From: Bacteroidales bacterium UBA1680
Lineage (GTDB): Bacteria; Bacteroidota; Bacteroidia; Bacteroidales; UBA932
Direction of reading: 5' to 3'
Assembly (NCBI GenBank): GCA_002320605.1
Contig: DCKG01000028.1
Span: 85,565 to 149,564 of the forward strand
Length of the DNA stretch: 64,000 nt
This document shows positions 23,206 through 33,400 of the stretch, piece after piece; position 1 is the first letter of the stretch, and each line of letters starts with the position of its first letter. The notes under the pieces were generated by a model. It saw nothing but the letters and a program-made list of their open reading frames with translations, was not told where the DNA came from and made no database searches. Both the position numbers and the translations under genes were made by a program.

Positions 23206-26085
23206 ATGCAGTACTACAAACACGGCCTCAAAGCCACTTTACAGCCCCGCCATGAGCTTTTTAACATTTATGGGGGGGGTAAATGTAATAGATTGATTTC
23301 AAGCGCGTTAGCAGCATTTATTTCAATCTCTTTCCTGCTCGTCTCATGCGGTAGGAAACCAACTGCTTCCACCCCCGACGAACGCAGGGCGGCGGATAGC
23401 ATCGTGCGCGTCACCCGTGGAACCGACTCCCTCGCCCTGCTGCAAAAGCGATTGGAAAGCGAGGGCGACCGGCTCGGCAGCGTCATCGCCCTGCGGGAAT
23501 GGGGCAAACAGTTGCGCAACGAGAGCCGCTTCGAGGAGGCGCTGCGCACCCACAGCGAGGGACTGCGGCAGGCCGAAGCCATCGGCGACACCATAGAATG
23601 GGTGCAGGCCCTGAACAACATCGGCACCGACTACCGCCGCATGGGAGTGCTCGACGTGGCTCAGGAATACCACTACCGCGCTTGGAAGCTGAGCGAGGAA
23701 TGCAACGACACGGCGTTCACGGCCCGGAAGAACCGGGTGGTGTCGCTCAACGGACTGGGCAACATCTACATGACGCTGGGCAACTACGAACGTGCCGACA
23801 GCGTGCTGCGCATGGCATTGAAAGGCGAACAGGAATTGCACAGTGCTTTGGGGCAAGCCATCAACTACGCCAACCTCGGCTCCATCTTCGAGCACCGGGA
23901 ACAAATCGACTCCGCATGGGTGTATTACCGCAAGTCGATGGCACTGAACACGGAGGCGGGCAGCACGCTCGGCATCTCGCTCTGCCACACCTATTTCGGT
24001 TCCCTCTACGAAAAAGCGCGGCAATATGACAAGGCCACGGCGGAATACGAGGAAGCCTACCGGATGATGCAGGAATCCAAGGACGAATGGCACGCGCTGA
24101 ACTCGCTCATCGCCCTCGCCGGCATACACGAAGCCACCCACGAGGGCAGTAAGGCCATGGCGTATCTCGACAAGGCAAGGCAGGTGGCCGAGGCCATCAA
24201 GTCGCCGGAGCACCTGGCGGAAATCCACACCTTATATTATAAGCACTACAAGCGGCTGGGCGATTACCGCACGGCTCTTTCCGCCTACGAGCAGGCCACC
24301 GCCCTGCAGGACAGCGTGCTCGACATGGAGAAGGTGAACCGCATCCAGAACACGAGCCTGAACATCGAGCGCAACCGGCAGGAAAGGGAAATGGCTGAAG
24401 CGAAGCTGAGATTAGAAAAGGAGCGGACGGCACGCCATGCCGACTATGTCATCTTCGCCTTGGTGGTGCTTGCGCTGACAGGCGCACTGACGACTTTCTT
24501 CTACATCCAGCGCATTCACCGGCGCAACCATTTGGCGTTGAAACGACTTTCTTCCCTGCGCGAGAACTTCTTTACCAACATCACCCACGAGTTCCGCACG
24601 CCGCTCACCGTCATCCTCGGACTGAGCCACGACCTGCAAAATTCCGACACGGAGGAAGTGAGAGACAAGGCGCGGACCATCGAGCGGCAGGGCAATGGAC
24701 TGCTCACGCTCATCAACCAGCTCTTGGACATCTCGAAGATACGCTCGGCGGTGGGCAACGCCGACTGGCGTAATGGCAATATCACCGCCTACTTCACGAT
24801 GATAGTTGAAAGTTGGCGCGACTATGCCCGCAGCCGCAACATCGACCTGCAGTTCTTCGGCAGGGAGGCGGTGGAAATGGACTTTGTGCCCGACTATGTG
24901 AACAAGGTTCTCAACAACCTGCTCTCCAATGCTTTCAAGTTCACGCCAGAGTACGGAAAAGTGAGCGTGAGGGCATGGCGCGAGGGCGAACGGTTCTTCA
25001 TTGATGTATCCGATACAGGTGAAGGCATGGACAAGGAGACGCTCTCCCATGTGTTTGAGCCGTTCTACCAAGGCGAGAGCGAGGCGCAGCACGTGGGAAC
25101 GGGCGTGGGACTGGCGCTGGTGAAGCAGATTGTGGATGCCGTGGAGGGCAGCATCACGGTGGAGAGCGAGGTGGGAAGAGGCACGACGTTCCACCTCATC
25201 GTGCCGATACGCAACGAAGCCGAGCAACGGATAGCTGCTGCACCGGAGACGCATACGCCACTCCTGCCTGAAACGGGAATGACGCTTGCCGACAACGAGG
25301 GAGAAGAGAACCAGTGCCGCCTGCTCGTCATTGAGGACAACCGCGACATCGCCGCCTACATTGGCTCGCAGTTCACGGGCAAATATTCCGTGTGCTACGC
25401 CGCCAACGGCAGGGAGGGACTGGACAAGGCACTCGATCTCGTGCCCGACCTGATCATCACCGACCTGATGATGCCCGGCATGGACGGATTAGAGGTGTGC
25501 CGGCAGGTGCGCGGCAACGAGATCATAGACCATATTCCCATCATCGTCGTCACCGCGAAAGTCACGGAGGAGGAGCGCATCAGGGGCATCGAGGCCGGGG
25601 CGGACGCCTACCTCACCAAGCCGTTCAACGCCGACGAGCTGCGCACGAGGGTGGAGAAACTGCTCGACCGCCATCGCCGTCTGCGTGACAGGTTCAGCAA
25701 TGGCACCGGCACGGACAAGGAGCAGGAGACGCAATACACCGATGTTGAGCGACGCTTCCTTGCCAAGGTGTCGGATGTCATATATCTCCAGCTCAGTCGC
25801 GGAAAGGAAATTGAGGTATCGCAGATTGCATCGGCCCTGTGCATGAGCGACAGGCAGTTCTACCGCAAGATCAATGCCATCACCAACAGCACCCCGACGG
25901 TCTATATCCAGCGTGTGAAAATCAAGAAAGCCAAGAGCATTCTTGACGGAGACTCGCAGATGAGTTTCAGAGAGATAGCCGACAGATGCGGATTCAACGA
26001 CTATTCCAACTTCGTGCGGACATTCAAGAATGCCTATGGTGTCACACCTACGGAATACAGCCGGAGCAATGCAGGAAAAGTGTAG
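23206..26085 (+). CDS. TPR hybrid two-component regulator (HK-REC-AraC)
   Basis: The 959-residue protein combines a lipoprotein-like signal (ALAAFISISFLLVSCGRK), TPR repeats at about 90-370, a membrane helix at about 408-430 (VIFALVVLALTGALTTFFYIQ), a HisKA domain with phosphoacceptor H461 (NITHEFRTPLTVI), an HATPase domain (NNLLSNAFKFTPE; DTGEGMD; GTGVGLAL), a receiver domain with D753 (DLIITDLMMPGMDG) and an AraC-type HTH (about 860-955, IASALCMSDRQFYRKINAITNSTPTVYIQRVKI). The periplasmic TPR domain would sense a signal and the AraC domain bind DNA. A G8 tract at 23272-23279 sits near the start, and the true start is uncertain. The likely target is the DGR/Fic region. Confidence 0.92.
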   Translation: MQYYKHGLKATLQPRHELFNIYGGGKCNRLISSALAAFISISFLLVSCGRKPTASTPDERRAADSIVRVTRGTDSLALLQKRLESEGDRLGSVIALREWGKQLRNESRFEEALRTHSEGLRQAEAIGDTIEWVQALNNIGTDYRRMGVLDVAQEYHYRAWKLSEECNDTAFTARKNRVVSLNGLGNIYMTLGNYERADSVLRMALKGEQELHSALGQAINYANLGSIFEHREQIDSAWVYYRKSMALNTEAGSTLGISLCHTYFGSLYEKARQYDKATAEYEEAYRMMQESKDEWHALNSLIALAGIHEATHEGSKAMAYLDKARQVAEAIKSPEHLAEIHTLYYKHYKRLGDYRTALSAYEQATALQDSVLDMEKVNRIQNTSLNIERNRQEREMAEAKLRLEKERTARHADYVIFALVVLALTGALTTFFYIQRIHRRNHLALKRLSSLRENFFTNITHEFRTPLTVILGLSHDLQNSDTEEVRDKARTIERQGNGLLTLINQLLDISKIRSAVGNADWRNGNITAYFTMIVESWRDYARSRNIDLQFFGREAVEMDFVPDYVNKVLNNLLSNAFKFTPEYGKVSVRAWREGERFFIDVSDTGEGMDKETLSHVFEPFYQGESEAQHVGTGVGLALVKQIVDAVEGSITVESEVGRGTTFHLIVPIRNEAEQRIAAAPETHTPLLPETGMTLADNEGEENQCRLLVIEDNRDIAAYIGSQFTGKYSVCYAANGREGLDKALDLVPDLIITDLMMPGMDGLEVCRQVRGNEIIDHIPIIVVTAKVTEEERIRGIEAGADAYLTKPFNADELRTRVEKLLDRHRRLRDRFSNGTGTDKEQETQYTDVERRFLAKVSDVIYLQLSRGKEIEVSQIASALCMSDRQFYRKINAITNSTPTVYIQRVKIKKAKSILDGDSQMSFREIADRCGFNDYSNFVRTFKNAYGVTPTEYSRSNAGKV

Positions 26086-26137
26086 GAGCCGACATATACC
26101 CGCCATTATCTGAAAACGCGGGGTCGTATCGACAAGA

Positions 26138-26173
26138 ACGAGCGGAGTATGCCTTCGGGTATGCTCCGCTCGT
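26138..26173 (+). terminator. Intrinsic terminator after the hybrid regulator
   Basis: A 16-bp stem (26138-26153 with 26158-26173, two G-T pairs) closes a TTCG tetraloop and is followed by TTTTGG. The stem includes ACGAGCGGAG and CTCCGCTCGT. It is the strongest hairpin in the cargo region. Confidence 0.8.
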
Positions 26174-26314
26174 TTTGGTTTGCGCCAATATTCAGTCACT
26201 TCCGTCCATATCAACGCCACAAGTACGCAATTATCTCCAACTGCTAACACACACAGCTTCTTTGATTTACCTTTGTCCGTGCACCGCTGTTGGTGTCATT
26301 AAATACATTGTAAT

Positions 26315-27715
26315 ATGGACGAAAAAATCAAAGACCAAGAAGTCCTTTTGTTGAAAGACCCCAAGGACGAGAATCTTAAAGCCGTCGCAGGTACGGATGA
26401 GAAAGGCGGACTGAAGACAGTACCGCCCACCGCCGAGCATGAACAGAGTTTCCTGAAGTTCGACAAGCACAGCAATGCCTTGGAGAACTTCCTCTCCAAC
26501 TTCATGCGGCAGTTCAAGAACCCTACACAATTCCACTTTTTCAAAGTCCCCTTCGAGGGTGTTGTTGCCAGCGCACGGGTTCTCGCCGAGATGCTCAAAG
26601 CACCGGATGTTCCCTCCAATAAGGAGATGCTGGACTCCGCCCGTGTCAATCCTTCGGACTATGCAGGAGAGCAGAAACAGAGCTTTCAAGGGATAGACCC
26701 TGAGAAGATTGACTGGGAGCAGTTCTCCAAGATGGCTGTGAGCCGTGAGAGCCTCGAAAAGGGCAAGGAACTCGAAGCCATGCTCAAATACCGGAAATCA
26801 CCCCACCTTGTCCCCATCAGCGTAAAAATCGGAGACGTAGCCCTCCATACGGACGCACGCCTTTCATTGCGTGAGACAGAGGACGGCAGATTTATCCCCG
26901 TTGTCCATGCCATTCGCAAGGAGCCGCAGTTGGAGCGGGAGTTCTTCGGACACACATTCACCGACGAGGACAAAAAAGCCCTCAAGGAAACGGGCAATCT
27001 CGGACGTACCGTGGAATTGACTTTCCCTAATAACGACAAACCCACCCGCAGTTTCGTGAGCATCGACCGCCTGACCAACGACATCATCGCTTTGAGTGCC
27101 GATAAGGTTCGCATACCCGATGAAATCAAGGGCGTGAAGCTGACCGATGAGCAGAAAAAGGAACTTTCGGAAGGCAGGAGCATCTATGTGGAGAGAATGA
27201 CTGCCAAGACGGGAAAGAGTTTCAACGCCAACCTCCAGTTCAACGCCGACAAACGTGCGATTGAATTTCGTTTCGGCTCGCCCAAACAAAGCCAAGGACA
27301 GCAGCAAAACAGCCGTAAAGCAGAAAATCAGGAGAAGCGGCAAGGAGTCCGCATCCCCAAGAAGTTGCTGGGAAGGGAGGTCTCACCGGAAGAGCAAGCC
27401 AAGCTCAAGGAAGGCGGAACGGTCTATATGGAAGGCTTGAAAGACAAGCAGGGACAGCCGTTCAACGCCTATGTCCGTGCCAACTTCGAGAAGGACAAGT
27501 TCGATTTCTTCAAGTGGAATCCCGACAAGTCCCAAACGAAAGAAGTCGTTCCCGACAATGCCTCCCGGACACAGGTTGCCGTCAATTCCGAAGGCAAGAC
27601 CAACGAAGCGACGAAGCATGTGAAAGAGCCTCTGAAAGAAGGACAGACACAGCCCACCGCAGAGCAGAAAGAAGAGAAGCAGGAACAGAAGCGTTCCAAG
27701 GGAATGAAAATGTAA
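26315..27715 (+). CDS. DUF4099/DUF3945 protein of Bacteroidota conjugative elements
   Basis: The 466-residue protein is soluble and charged. The N-terminal part (FSKMAVSRESLEKGKELEAMLKYRKSPHLVPISVKIGDVALHTDARLSLRE) is the DUF4099 region. The C-terminal half has two DUF3945-type repeats: VKLTDEQKKELSEGRSIYVERMTAKTGKSFNANLQFNADKR and GREVSPEEQAKLKEGGTVYMEGLKDKQGQPFNAYVRANFEK. It ends in a Lys/Glu-rich tail. The gene precedes topoisomerase III by 33 bp, the same neighbourhood as orf3-exc in CTnDOT. A -7 element TACCTTTG lies at 26268-26275. Function is unknown. Confidence 0.82.
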   Translation: MDEKIKDQEVLLLKDPKDENLKAVAGTDEKGGLKTVPPTAEHEQSFLKFDKHSNALENFLSNFMRQFKNPTQFHFFKVPFEGVVASARVLAEMLKAPDVPSNKEMLDSARVNPSDYAGEQKQSFQGIDPEKIDWEQFSKMAVSRESLEKGKELEAMLKYRKSPHLVPISVKIGDVALHTDARLSLRETEDGRFIPVVHAIRKEPQLEREFFGHTFTDEDKKALKETGNLGRTVELTFPNNDKPTRSFVSIDRLTNDIIALSADKVRIPDEIKGVKLTDEQKKELSEGRSIYVERMTAKTGKSFNANLQFNADKRAIEFRFGSPKQSQGQQQNSRKAENQEKRQGVRIPKKLLGREVSPEEQAKLKEGGTVYMEGLKDKQGQPFNAYVRANFEKDKFDFFKWNPDKSQTKEVVPDNASRTQVAVNSEGKTNEATKHVKEPLKEGQTQPTAEQKEEKQEQKRSKGMKM

Positions 27716-27748
27716 TCCGCCACCACTAACATCCAAAAGTAAAATCGT

Positions 27749-29878
27749 ATGAAAGTCATCATAGCAGAAAAACCAAGTGTAGCCCGTGAGATTGCCCGTG
27801 TCGTTCAAGCAACGAACAGAAAAGAGGGCTATATAGAAGGCAGTAAGTATGCCGTCACGTGGGCATTGGGACACCTGATAACGGCAGCCATGCCCGAAGC
27901 CTACGGCATCAAGGGTTTCCACAAGGAGAACCTGCCGATTCTTCCTCCCGTATTTACCCTTATTCCCCGCCAAGTCAAGAGCGGTAAAAGCTACAAGGCA
28001 GACCCGAGTGCCGTTGCCCAGCTCAAAGTCATTGGAAAACTCTTCCGAGCATGCGGGGGCATCATCGTAGCCACCGACGCGGGACGTGAGGGTGAGTTGA
28101 TCTTCAGGTTCATCTACGAGTATCTCGGCATCGCCAAGCCTTTTGAGCGACTATGGGTCAGTTCGCTCACGGACAAAGCCATTCGGGAAGGGCTTGCCAA
28201 TCTCAAAAGCGGAGCCGAGTACGACAATCTATATTATGCCGCCCGGGCACGCAGCGAAGCCGACTGGCTCGTGGGTATCAATGCCACTCAAGCCGTTTCC
28301 ATAGCGGCAGGTTATGGCACTTACTCGTTAGGCAGGGTGCAGACTCCGACACTCTGCATGGTCTGCTCCCGCTTCTGGGAAAATAAAAAGTTTACGCCAC
28401 AACCGTTTTGGCAGCTGAGTCTTTCCGTGAAGGACGGCGATGAGAGCTTCCGTTTCTCATCGCCCGAACGCTACTTCAACAAGGAAGAAGCCACCGCCCT
28501 GTATGAGAAGCTCAAAGCAGCCTCTCAAATCACGATAGAGACGATTGTCCGCAAGGAAGCGAAGCAGGATCCACCTCTTTTGTACGACCTGACCACCTTG
28601 CAGAAGGAAGCCAACAGCCGACACCGTTATTCGGCAGAGCAAACCCTCACGCTGGCACAGAAACTCTATGAAAAGGGATACATCACCTATCCGCGAACGG
28701 GAAGCCGTTATATCCCGGAGGATGTCTTCGAGGAAATCCCCGAGCTGATTGCATTCCTGCACGACCATCCCGTATGGGGAGTTCATGCCCGCCGTCTGAC
28801 CGAACTGAACGCACATTCGGTAAACGGAAAGAAAGTGACCGACCACCACGCCCTGCTCATCACGGGCAAAAAGCCGATAGATGTATTCGGAGAGGAAGCG
28901 GTCATCTATAATATGATTGCGGGGCGTATGCTGGAAGCCTTCTCCCCTCGGTGTGAGAAAGACGTTACCACCGTAACCGCCTTATGCAAAGGCGTGAAGT
29001 TCACGCTCAAAGGAGAAATCATCCGGCAGGAAGGCTGGCGAAGCATCCTTAAAAACGAGAAGGGGAAAGACAAGGAATTGATAGAAGCAGAAGAACGGGA
29101 AAGTCGTGAAAACGGAGAAGGCATCATCATCCCCCGATGGGAGGAAGGTAAGCAACTTCCGCTCTGCGCCTGTTCGTTGGCACAGGGAACGACCAAGCCC
29201 AAGCCGCTGCACACGGAAAGCTCCCTGCTTGCGGCAATGGAGACGGCAGGCAAGGAGTTGGAAGACGAGGAACTGCGTGCCTGTCTGAAAGATTGCGGCA
29301 TCGGCACCCCTGCCACCCGTGCCGCCATCATCGAAACGCTCTTTGCCCGCGAGTATATGGTACGCAAGGAGAAGTCGCTCGTACCCACGGAGAAAGGACT
29401 TGCCGTCTATTCCATCGTCAAGGAGATGAAAATCGGCAATGCGGAGATGACCGGACAGTGGGAAGCGGACTTGGCGAAAATCGAACGGGGAGAATTGAAA
29501 GAGCGGGATTTCCGCAAGGGCATCGAAAGCTATGCCACACAGATTACCGACGAACTCCTCTCCTCCAAAATCCTCTTTCCAAAGAAACAGAGCGACATCC
29601 ATTGCCCCAAGTGCGGCAAAGGGTCATTGGTCTTCTATCCCCGATGTGCCAAATGCTCGGATGCCGATTGCGGTCTGACCCTTTTCCGCAGCGTGGCAGG
29701 CAAGAGCCTCACGGACGAGCAGCTGACGCAATTGGCGGTGAACGGGGAGACAGGAATCATCAAGGGCTTTACCTCCAAATCGGGCAAGAGCTTCGAGGCT
29801 TCGCTCTCCTTGGACGGAGAGTTCAAGACGGTCTTTGTCTTCCCCGAACGCAAGAAACCGGGCAAATCCCGAAGATAA
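27749..29878 (+). CDS. topB: DNA topoisomerase III (Exc-like)
   Basis: The 709-residue product starts MKVIIAEKPSVAREIARVV (Toprim motif), has the acidic Toprim residues ATDAGREGELIFR at about 110-122 and the catalytic tyrosine in YITYPRTGSRYIP (Y314). The C-terminus holds a zinc-binding cluster (CPKCGKGSLVFYPRCAKCSDADC) and a repeat similar to the DUF3945 units (GKSLTDEQLTQLAVNGETGIIKGFTSKSGKSFEASLSLD). A homologue, Exc, belongs to the CTnDOT excision operon. It would resolve DNA during excision or transfer. Confidence 0.93.
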   Translation: MKVIIAEKPSVAREIARVVQATNRKEGYIEGSKYAVTWALGHLITAAMPEAYGIKGFHKENLPILPPVFTLIPRQVKSGKSYKADPSAVAQLKVIGKLFRACGGIIVATDAGREGELIFRFIYEYLGIAKPFERLWVSSLTDKAIREGLANLKSGAEYDNLYYAARARSEADWLVGINATQAVSIAAGYGTYSLGRVQTPTLCMVCSRFWENKKFTPQPFWQLSLSVKDGDESFRFSSPERYFNKEEATALYEKLKAASQITIETIVRKEAKQDPPLLYDLTTLQKEANSRHRYSAEQTLTLAQKLYEKGYITYPRTGSRYIPEDVFEEIPELIAFLHDHPVWGVHARRLTELNAHSVNGKKVTDHHALLITGKKPIDVFGEEAVIYNMIAGRMLEAFSPRCEKDVTTVTALCKGVKFTLKGEIIRQEGWRSILKNEKGKDKELIEAEERESRENGEGIIIPRWEEGKQLPLCACSLAQGTTKPKPLHTESSLLAAMETAGKELEDEELRACLKDCGIGTPATRAAIIETLFAREYMVRKEKSLVPTEKGLAVYSIVKEMKIGNAEMTGQWEADLAKIERGELKERDFRKGIESYATQITDELLSSKILFPKKQSDIHCPKCGKGSLVFYPRCAKCSDADCGLTLFRSVAGKSLTDEQLTQLAVNGETGIIKGFTSKSGKSFEASLSLDGEFKTVFVFPERKKPGKSRR

Positions 29879-29958
29879 ATCCCCGTAAATTGCTAATTTT
29901 GCCACTGAATGATGCGGTCATAAACAATCATCTTGTTTTTACTGCGGATTTTAGTGGT

Positions 29959-29984
29959 GGCACTCGGCGGGGACGTCGAGTGCC
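29959..29984 (+). other. Strong stem-loop in the leader of the DUF1896 gene
   Basis: GGCACTCG (29959-29966) pairs perfectly with CGAGTGCC (29977-29984) around a 10-base loop, 33 bp before the start codon at 30017. It is followed by TTTGCATTATATAT rather than a clean T-run. It could end topB transcripts or control the next gene. Confidence 0.5.
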
Positions 29985-30016
29985 TTTGCATTATATATCT
30001 CACTAAAATCACAGAT

Positions 30017-30448
30017 ATGACAGCCATTCATTTTTCATACTACGAGCTTTCTCTGCTCTCATTTCTTCGGGAGAGCCACCCCGAGCTGGCGGACGACATT
30101 CCTTTCGTGAAGGAGCGTGCGGAAGCCGCCTCACAAGCCTATACCGAAGCCTTTGACAACGGCTTTTCCGTAGCCGAATGTATCGGTATCGCCAACAAAA
30201 CCCTTTATGCGGGACTGCATTTCTCCCGACACGACACGCTCACGTCCGTTCTGTGGAACGAGTTTTCGGCAGATGTGCCGCTCGAAGCGGTACGCGAGAC
30301 GGCAATACGGCTGCGCCCGTCTGCGGAGGAAATCTTCTCCAAATATCCGATTTCGGACGACTTCGCCTATACCCCCGAATACAATGCCCTATACACGGAA
30401 CTGACGGGCTTTATCCAATTAAAACTCGAAGAAGATGGCAGGCTATAA
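30017..30448 (+). CDS. DUF1896 family protein
   Basis: The 143-residue product (MTAIHFSYYELSLLSFLRESHPELADDIPFVKERAEAASQAYTEAFDNGFSVAECIGIANKTLYAGLHFSRHDTLTSVLWNEF) is the DUF1896 protein regularly found between topB and the large methylase-helicase in Bacteroidota conjugative elements. It appears helical and soluble. The start at 30017 is chosen over an upstream in-frame start because family members begin with this segment. It overlaps the next gene by 14 bp. Function is unknown. Confidence 0.82.
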   Translation: MTAIHFSYYELSLLSFLRESHPELADDIPFVKERAEAASQAYTEAFDNGFSVAECIGIANKTLYAGLHFSRHDTLTSVLWNEFSADVPLEAVRETAIRLRPSAEEIFSKYPISDDFAYTPEYNALYTELTGFIQLKLEEDGRL

Positions 30449-33400
30449 CAAGAAGGAGCATCTTCGGGCGAACATAGATGCCATCCAAACGGTTTTTACC
30501 CTCCATCGGGAGCATCGCACGGCAACGGAGGGGGAAATGAAGGTGTTGAGGGCTTATACGGGCTTCGGGGCTTTGAAGTGTATTCTTTCACCGGCAAACT
30601 CGATGGAGGACATCGCACGCTGGAACAAGTCGGAAGTGGAACTCTTCCCCTTGGTCATGGAACTGCATCGCATCATTCGGGACAATACCGCTTCGGAGAC
30701 TCAGTACAAAAGCTATGTGCAGAGCCTGAAGAACTCGGTGATGACCGCTTTCTATACACCTGAACCCGTGGTACGGGAGATTGCCGTTTCCTTGCAGGAG
30801 GCAGGCATTGCCCCCGGCAAGATACTTGACCCGTCGGCTGGAATGGGCGAGTTTATCCGCTCGTTTGACGGCATTGCGACCGAAGGGCATACCACATTCG
30901 GCTTTGAGAAAGACATCCTGACGGGGCAGCTGCTTTCCGCCCTGCATCTTGACGACAAGATACGCATCCGTGGTTTCGAGGAAATCGAATCCAAGTTCGA
31001 GGGTTATTTCGACGTGGTGAGCAGCAATATTCCTTTCGGGGACATCGCCGTTTTTGACCCTGTCTTCAGCAAGACGGACGAGCCGGCACGAAAGGTGGCA
31101 CGCATGTCCCTGCACAACTACTTTTTCGTCAAGGGTGTGGATATGCTCCGCGAAGGTGGGGTGCTGGCATTCATCACCTCCCAAGGCGTTATGAACGCTC
31201 CCTCGAACGAGCCTGTTCGGGAATGGCTGATGAGCCATACCCACCTTGTGTCGGCAATCCGTCTGCCGAACAATCTCTTTTCGGAGAATGCCGGCACGGA
31301 AGTGGGCAGTGACCTGATAGTCTTGCAAAAGGACAGCGACAAGGCGAGCCTTACGGAGGATGAGCAGCGTTTCATCAAGAGCGGGAAGCGTCCCAGCGGC
31401 GTGATGTTCAACACCTATCTGCGGAGCATGTCGCAAATCGTGCATACCGAGTGGAAGCAGGACACCGACCCATACGGAAAACCTGCCATCCTGTTCCACC
31501 ATAGTGGAGGAGCGGAGGGCATTGCCAATGATATGGGCGAAATCCTGCGGGCAGATTTTGGGAAACGATTTGACCTGTCGTTATACCAGCAACATTTCCC
31601 CACACAGAAACAACCCGAAGTTATTTACCCTGTTCATTCCGAGGAAAAACAGACAGGGCAAAAGCCCCTGTCTTCTGACAGTGTACACACAGAAGAAAAG
31701 CCTACGACCACAGAACCCGTTCAAACGAATGTATCGCCACAGGTGCAACTCCTTGACCTCTTCGGCAATGTCATTCAAGAAAAAAAGCCCAAGCGGAAAG
31801 CAGCCGCAAAACCGAAGCCTGCTTCTTCCCCCTCTCTGTTTTCCGAAACTTCACAAAGCAGCGATACGGCAAATGGATTGAAAGATACGGGCGATCTGTG
31901 GTGGCAGCAGGACAAGGAAAAAGGGATGCTGACACGTCCCTATGAGGGCTTATGGCACGAACACCTCAAAGAGGGCTCTTTGCTTGCCTCGGACTTTCAA
32001 GTAGGTACGCTTGTCCGTGATATGGAGGACAACCGTCTGTTCCAGCCCATAGAACTCCCATCCCAAGAACGACAGAAGATGCTGCTCTACATAGACCTGC
32101 GAGATGCTTACCACGCCCTCTATGATTATGAAGCGGAACGCAAGGTGGCGAATGAATCCCTGCGGCAGAACCTCAATGAACTGTACGACCATTTTGTACG
32201 TCTTTATGGGCATCTCAACGACCGCAAGAACCATGAGATGATTCTGATGGATGCAGGTGGCAGGGAAATCCTCTTCTTGGAACGGAAGGTGGATGACAAG
32301 ACGGTCAAGGCGGACATCTTCTCTCAGCCCGTCTCTTTCAGTCTGCACGAGGTAACGCAGGTGGAGACTGCCGCCGAAGCCCTTTCCGCATCCCTGAACA
32401 AGTTCGGAAGCGTGTATCTCGAATATATGGCTTCCCTGTTGCCCGACGGCACGGAAGAGGACATCCTCCACGAATTAGACGGCAAGGTCTATTACAATCC
32501 GTTGGAGGGGGGATATGAGACAAGCGAGAAGTTCATTTCCGGGAATGTGGTCGCCAAGGCGGACGACATCGGACATTATCTGTTGGAACATCCCGAAGAT
32601 ACAAGAGCCGCTGCCTCCATGCAGGCGCTTAGGGCTGCCGTGCCTGTCCCCATTCCTTTCTCCGACCTCGACTTCAACTTCGGGGAACGGTGGATTCCCG
32701 TACAGATATATTCGGACTATGCCTCCTTCCTTTTCGACACGGAGGTGGCGATACACTACAATTCAAGTGCGGACGAATACTCCGTGGAGGCACGGATGCA
32801 CAATGCCAATATCTGGGACAGGTTCTGTGTGCGGGGGCAGCACCGCCGCTATGATGGCGTTACCCTGATGAAGCACGCCCTGCTGAATACGACGCCCGAC
32901 ATCACCAAGAAAATCATGGTTGGCGACAAGGAGGTCAAGGTACGGGATACCGAAGCCATACAGATGGCAAACGCCAAAATTGACGAGATCCGAAACGGCT
33001 TCACCGATTGGCTGAACGAGCAGAGCGATGAGTTCAAGCAGCGGTTGGAGAAACTCTACAATGACACTTTCAATTGTTTTGTGCGTCCCCAGTATGATGG
33101 TTCCCATCAGACATTCCCCGACCTCAATCTGAAAGGCTTGGGCATCGAAAGTCTGTACGACAGTCAGAAAGATGCCGTGTGGATGCTCAAACTCAATGGA
33201 GGGGGAATCTGCGACCATCAGGTGGGAGCGGGAAAGACGCTCATCATGTGCACCGCTGCCTATGAGATGAAGCGGCTCGGCTTGGCAAACAAACCGATGA
33301 TACTCGCTCTCAAAGCCAACGTGCAGGAGATAGCACAGACTTTCCAAACGGCTTACCCGAATGCCAAGCTGCTCTATCCGGGCAAAAACGATTTCACCCC

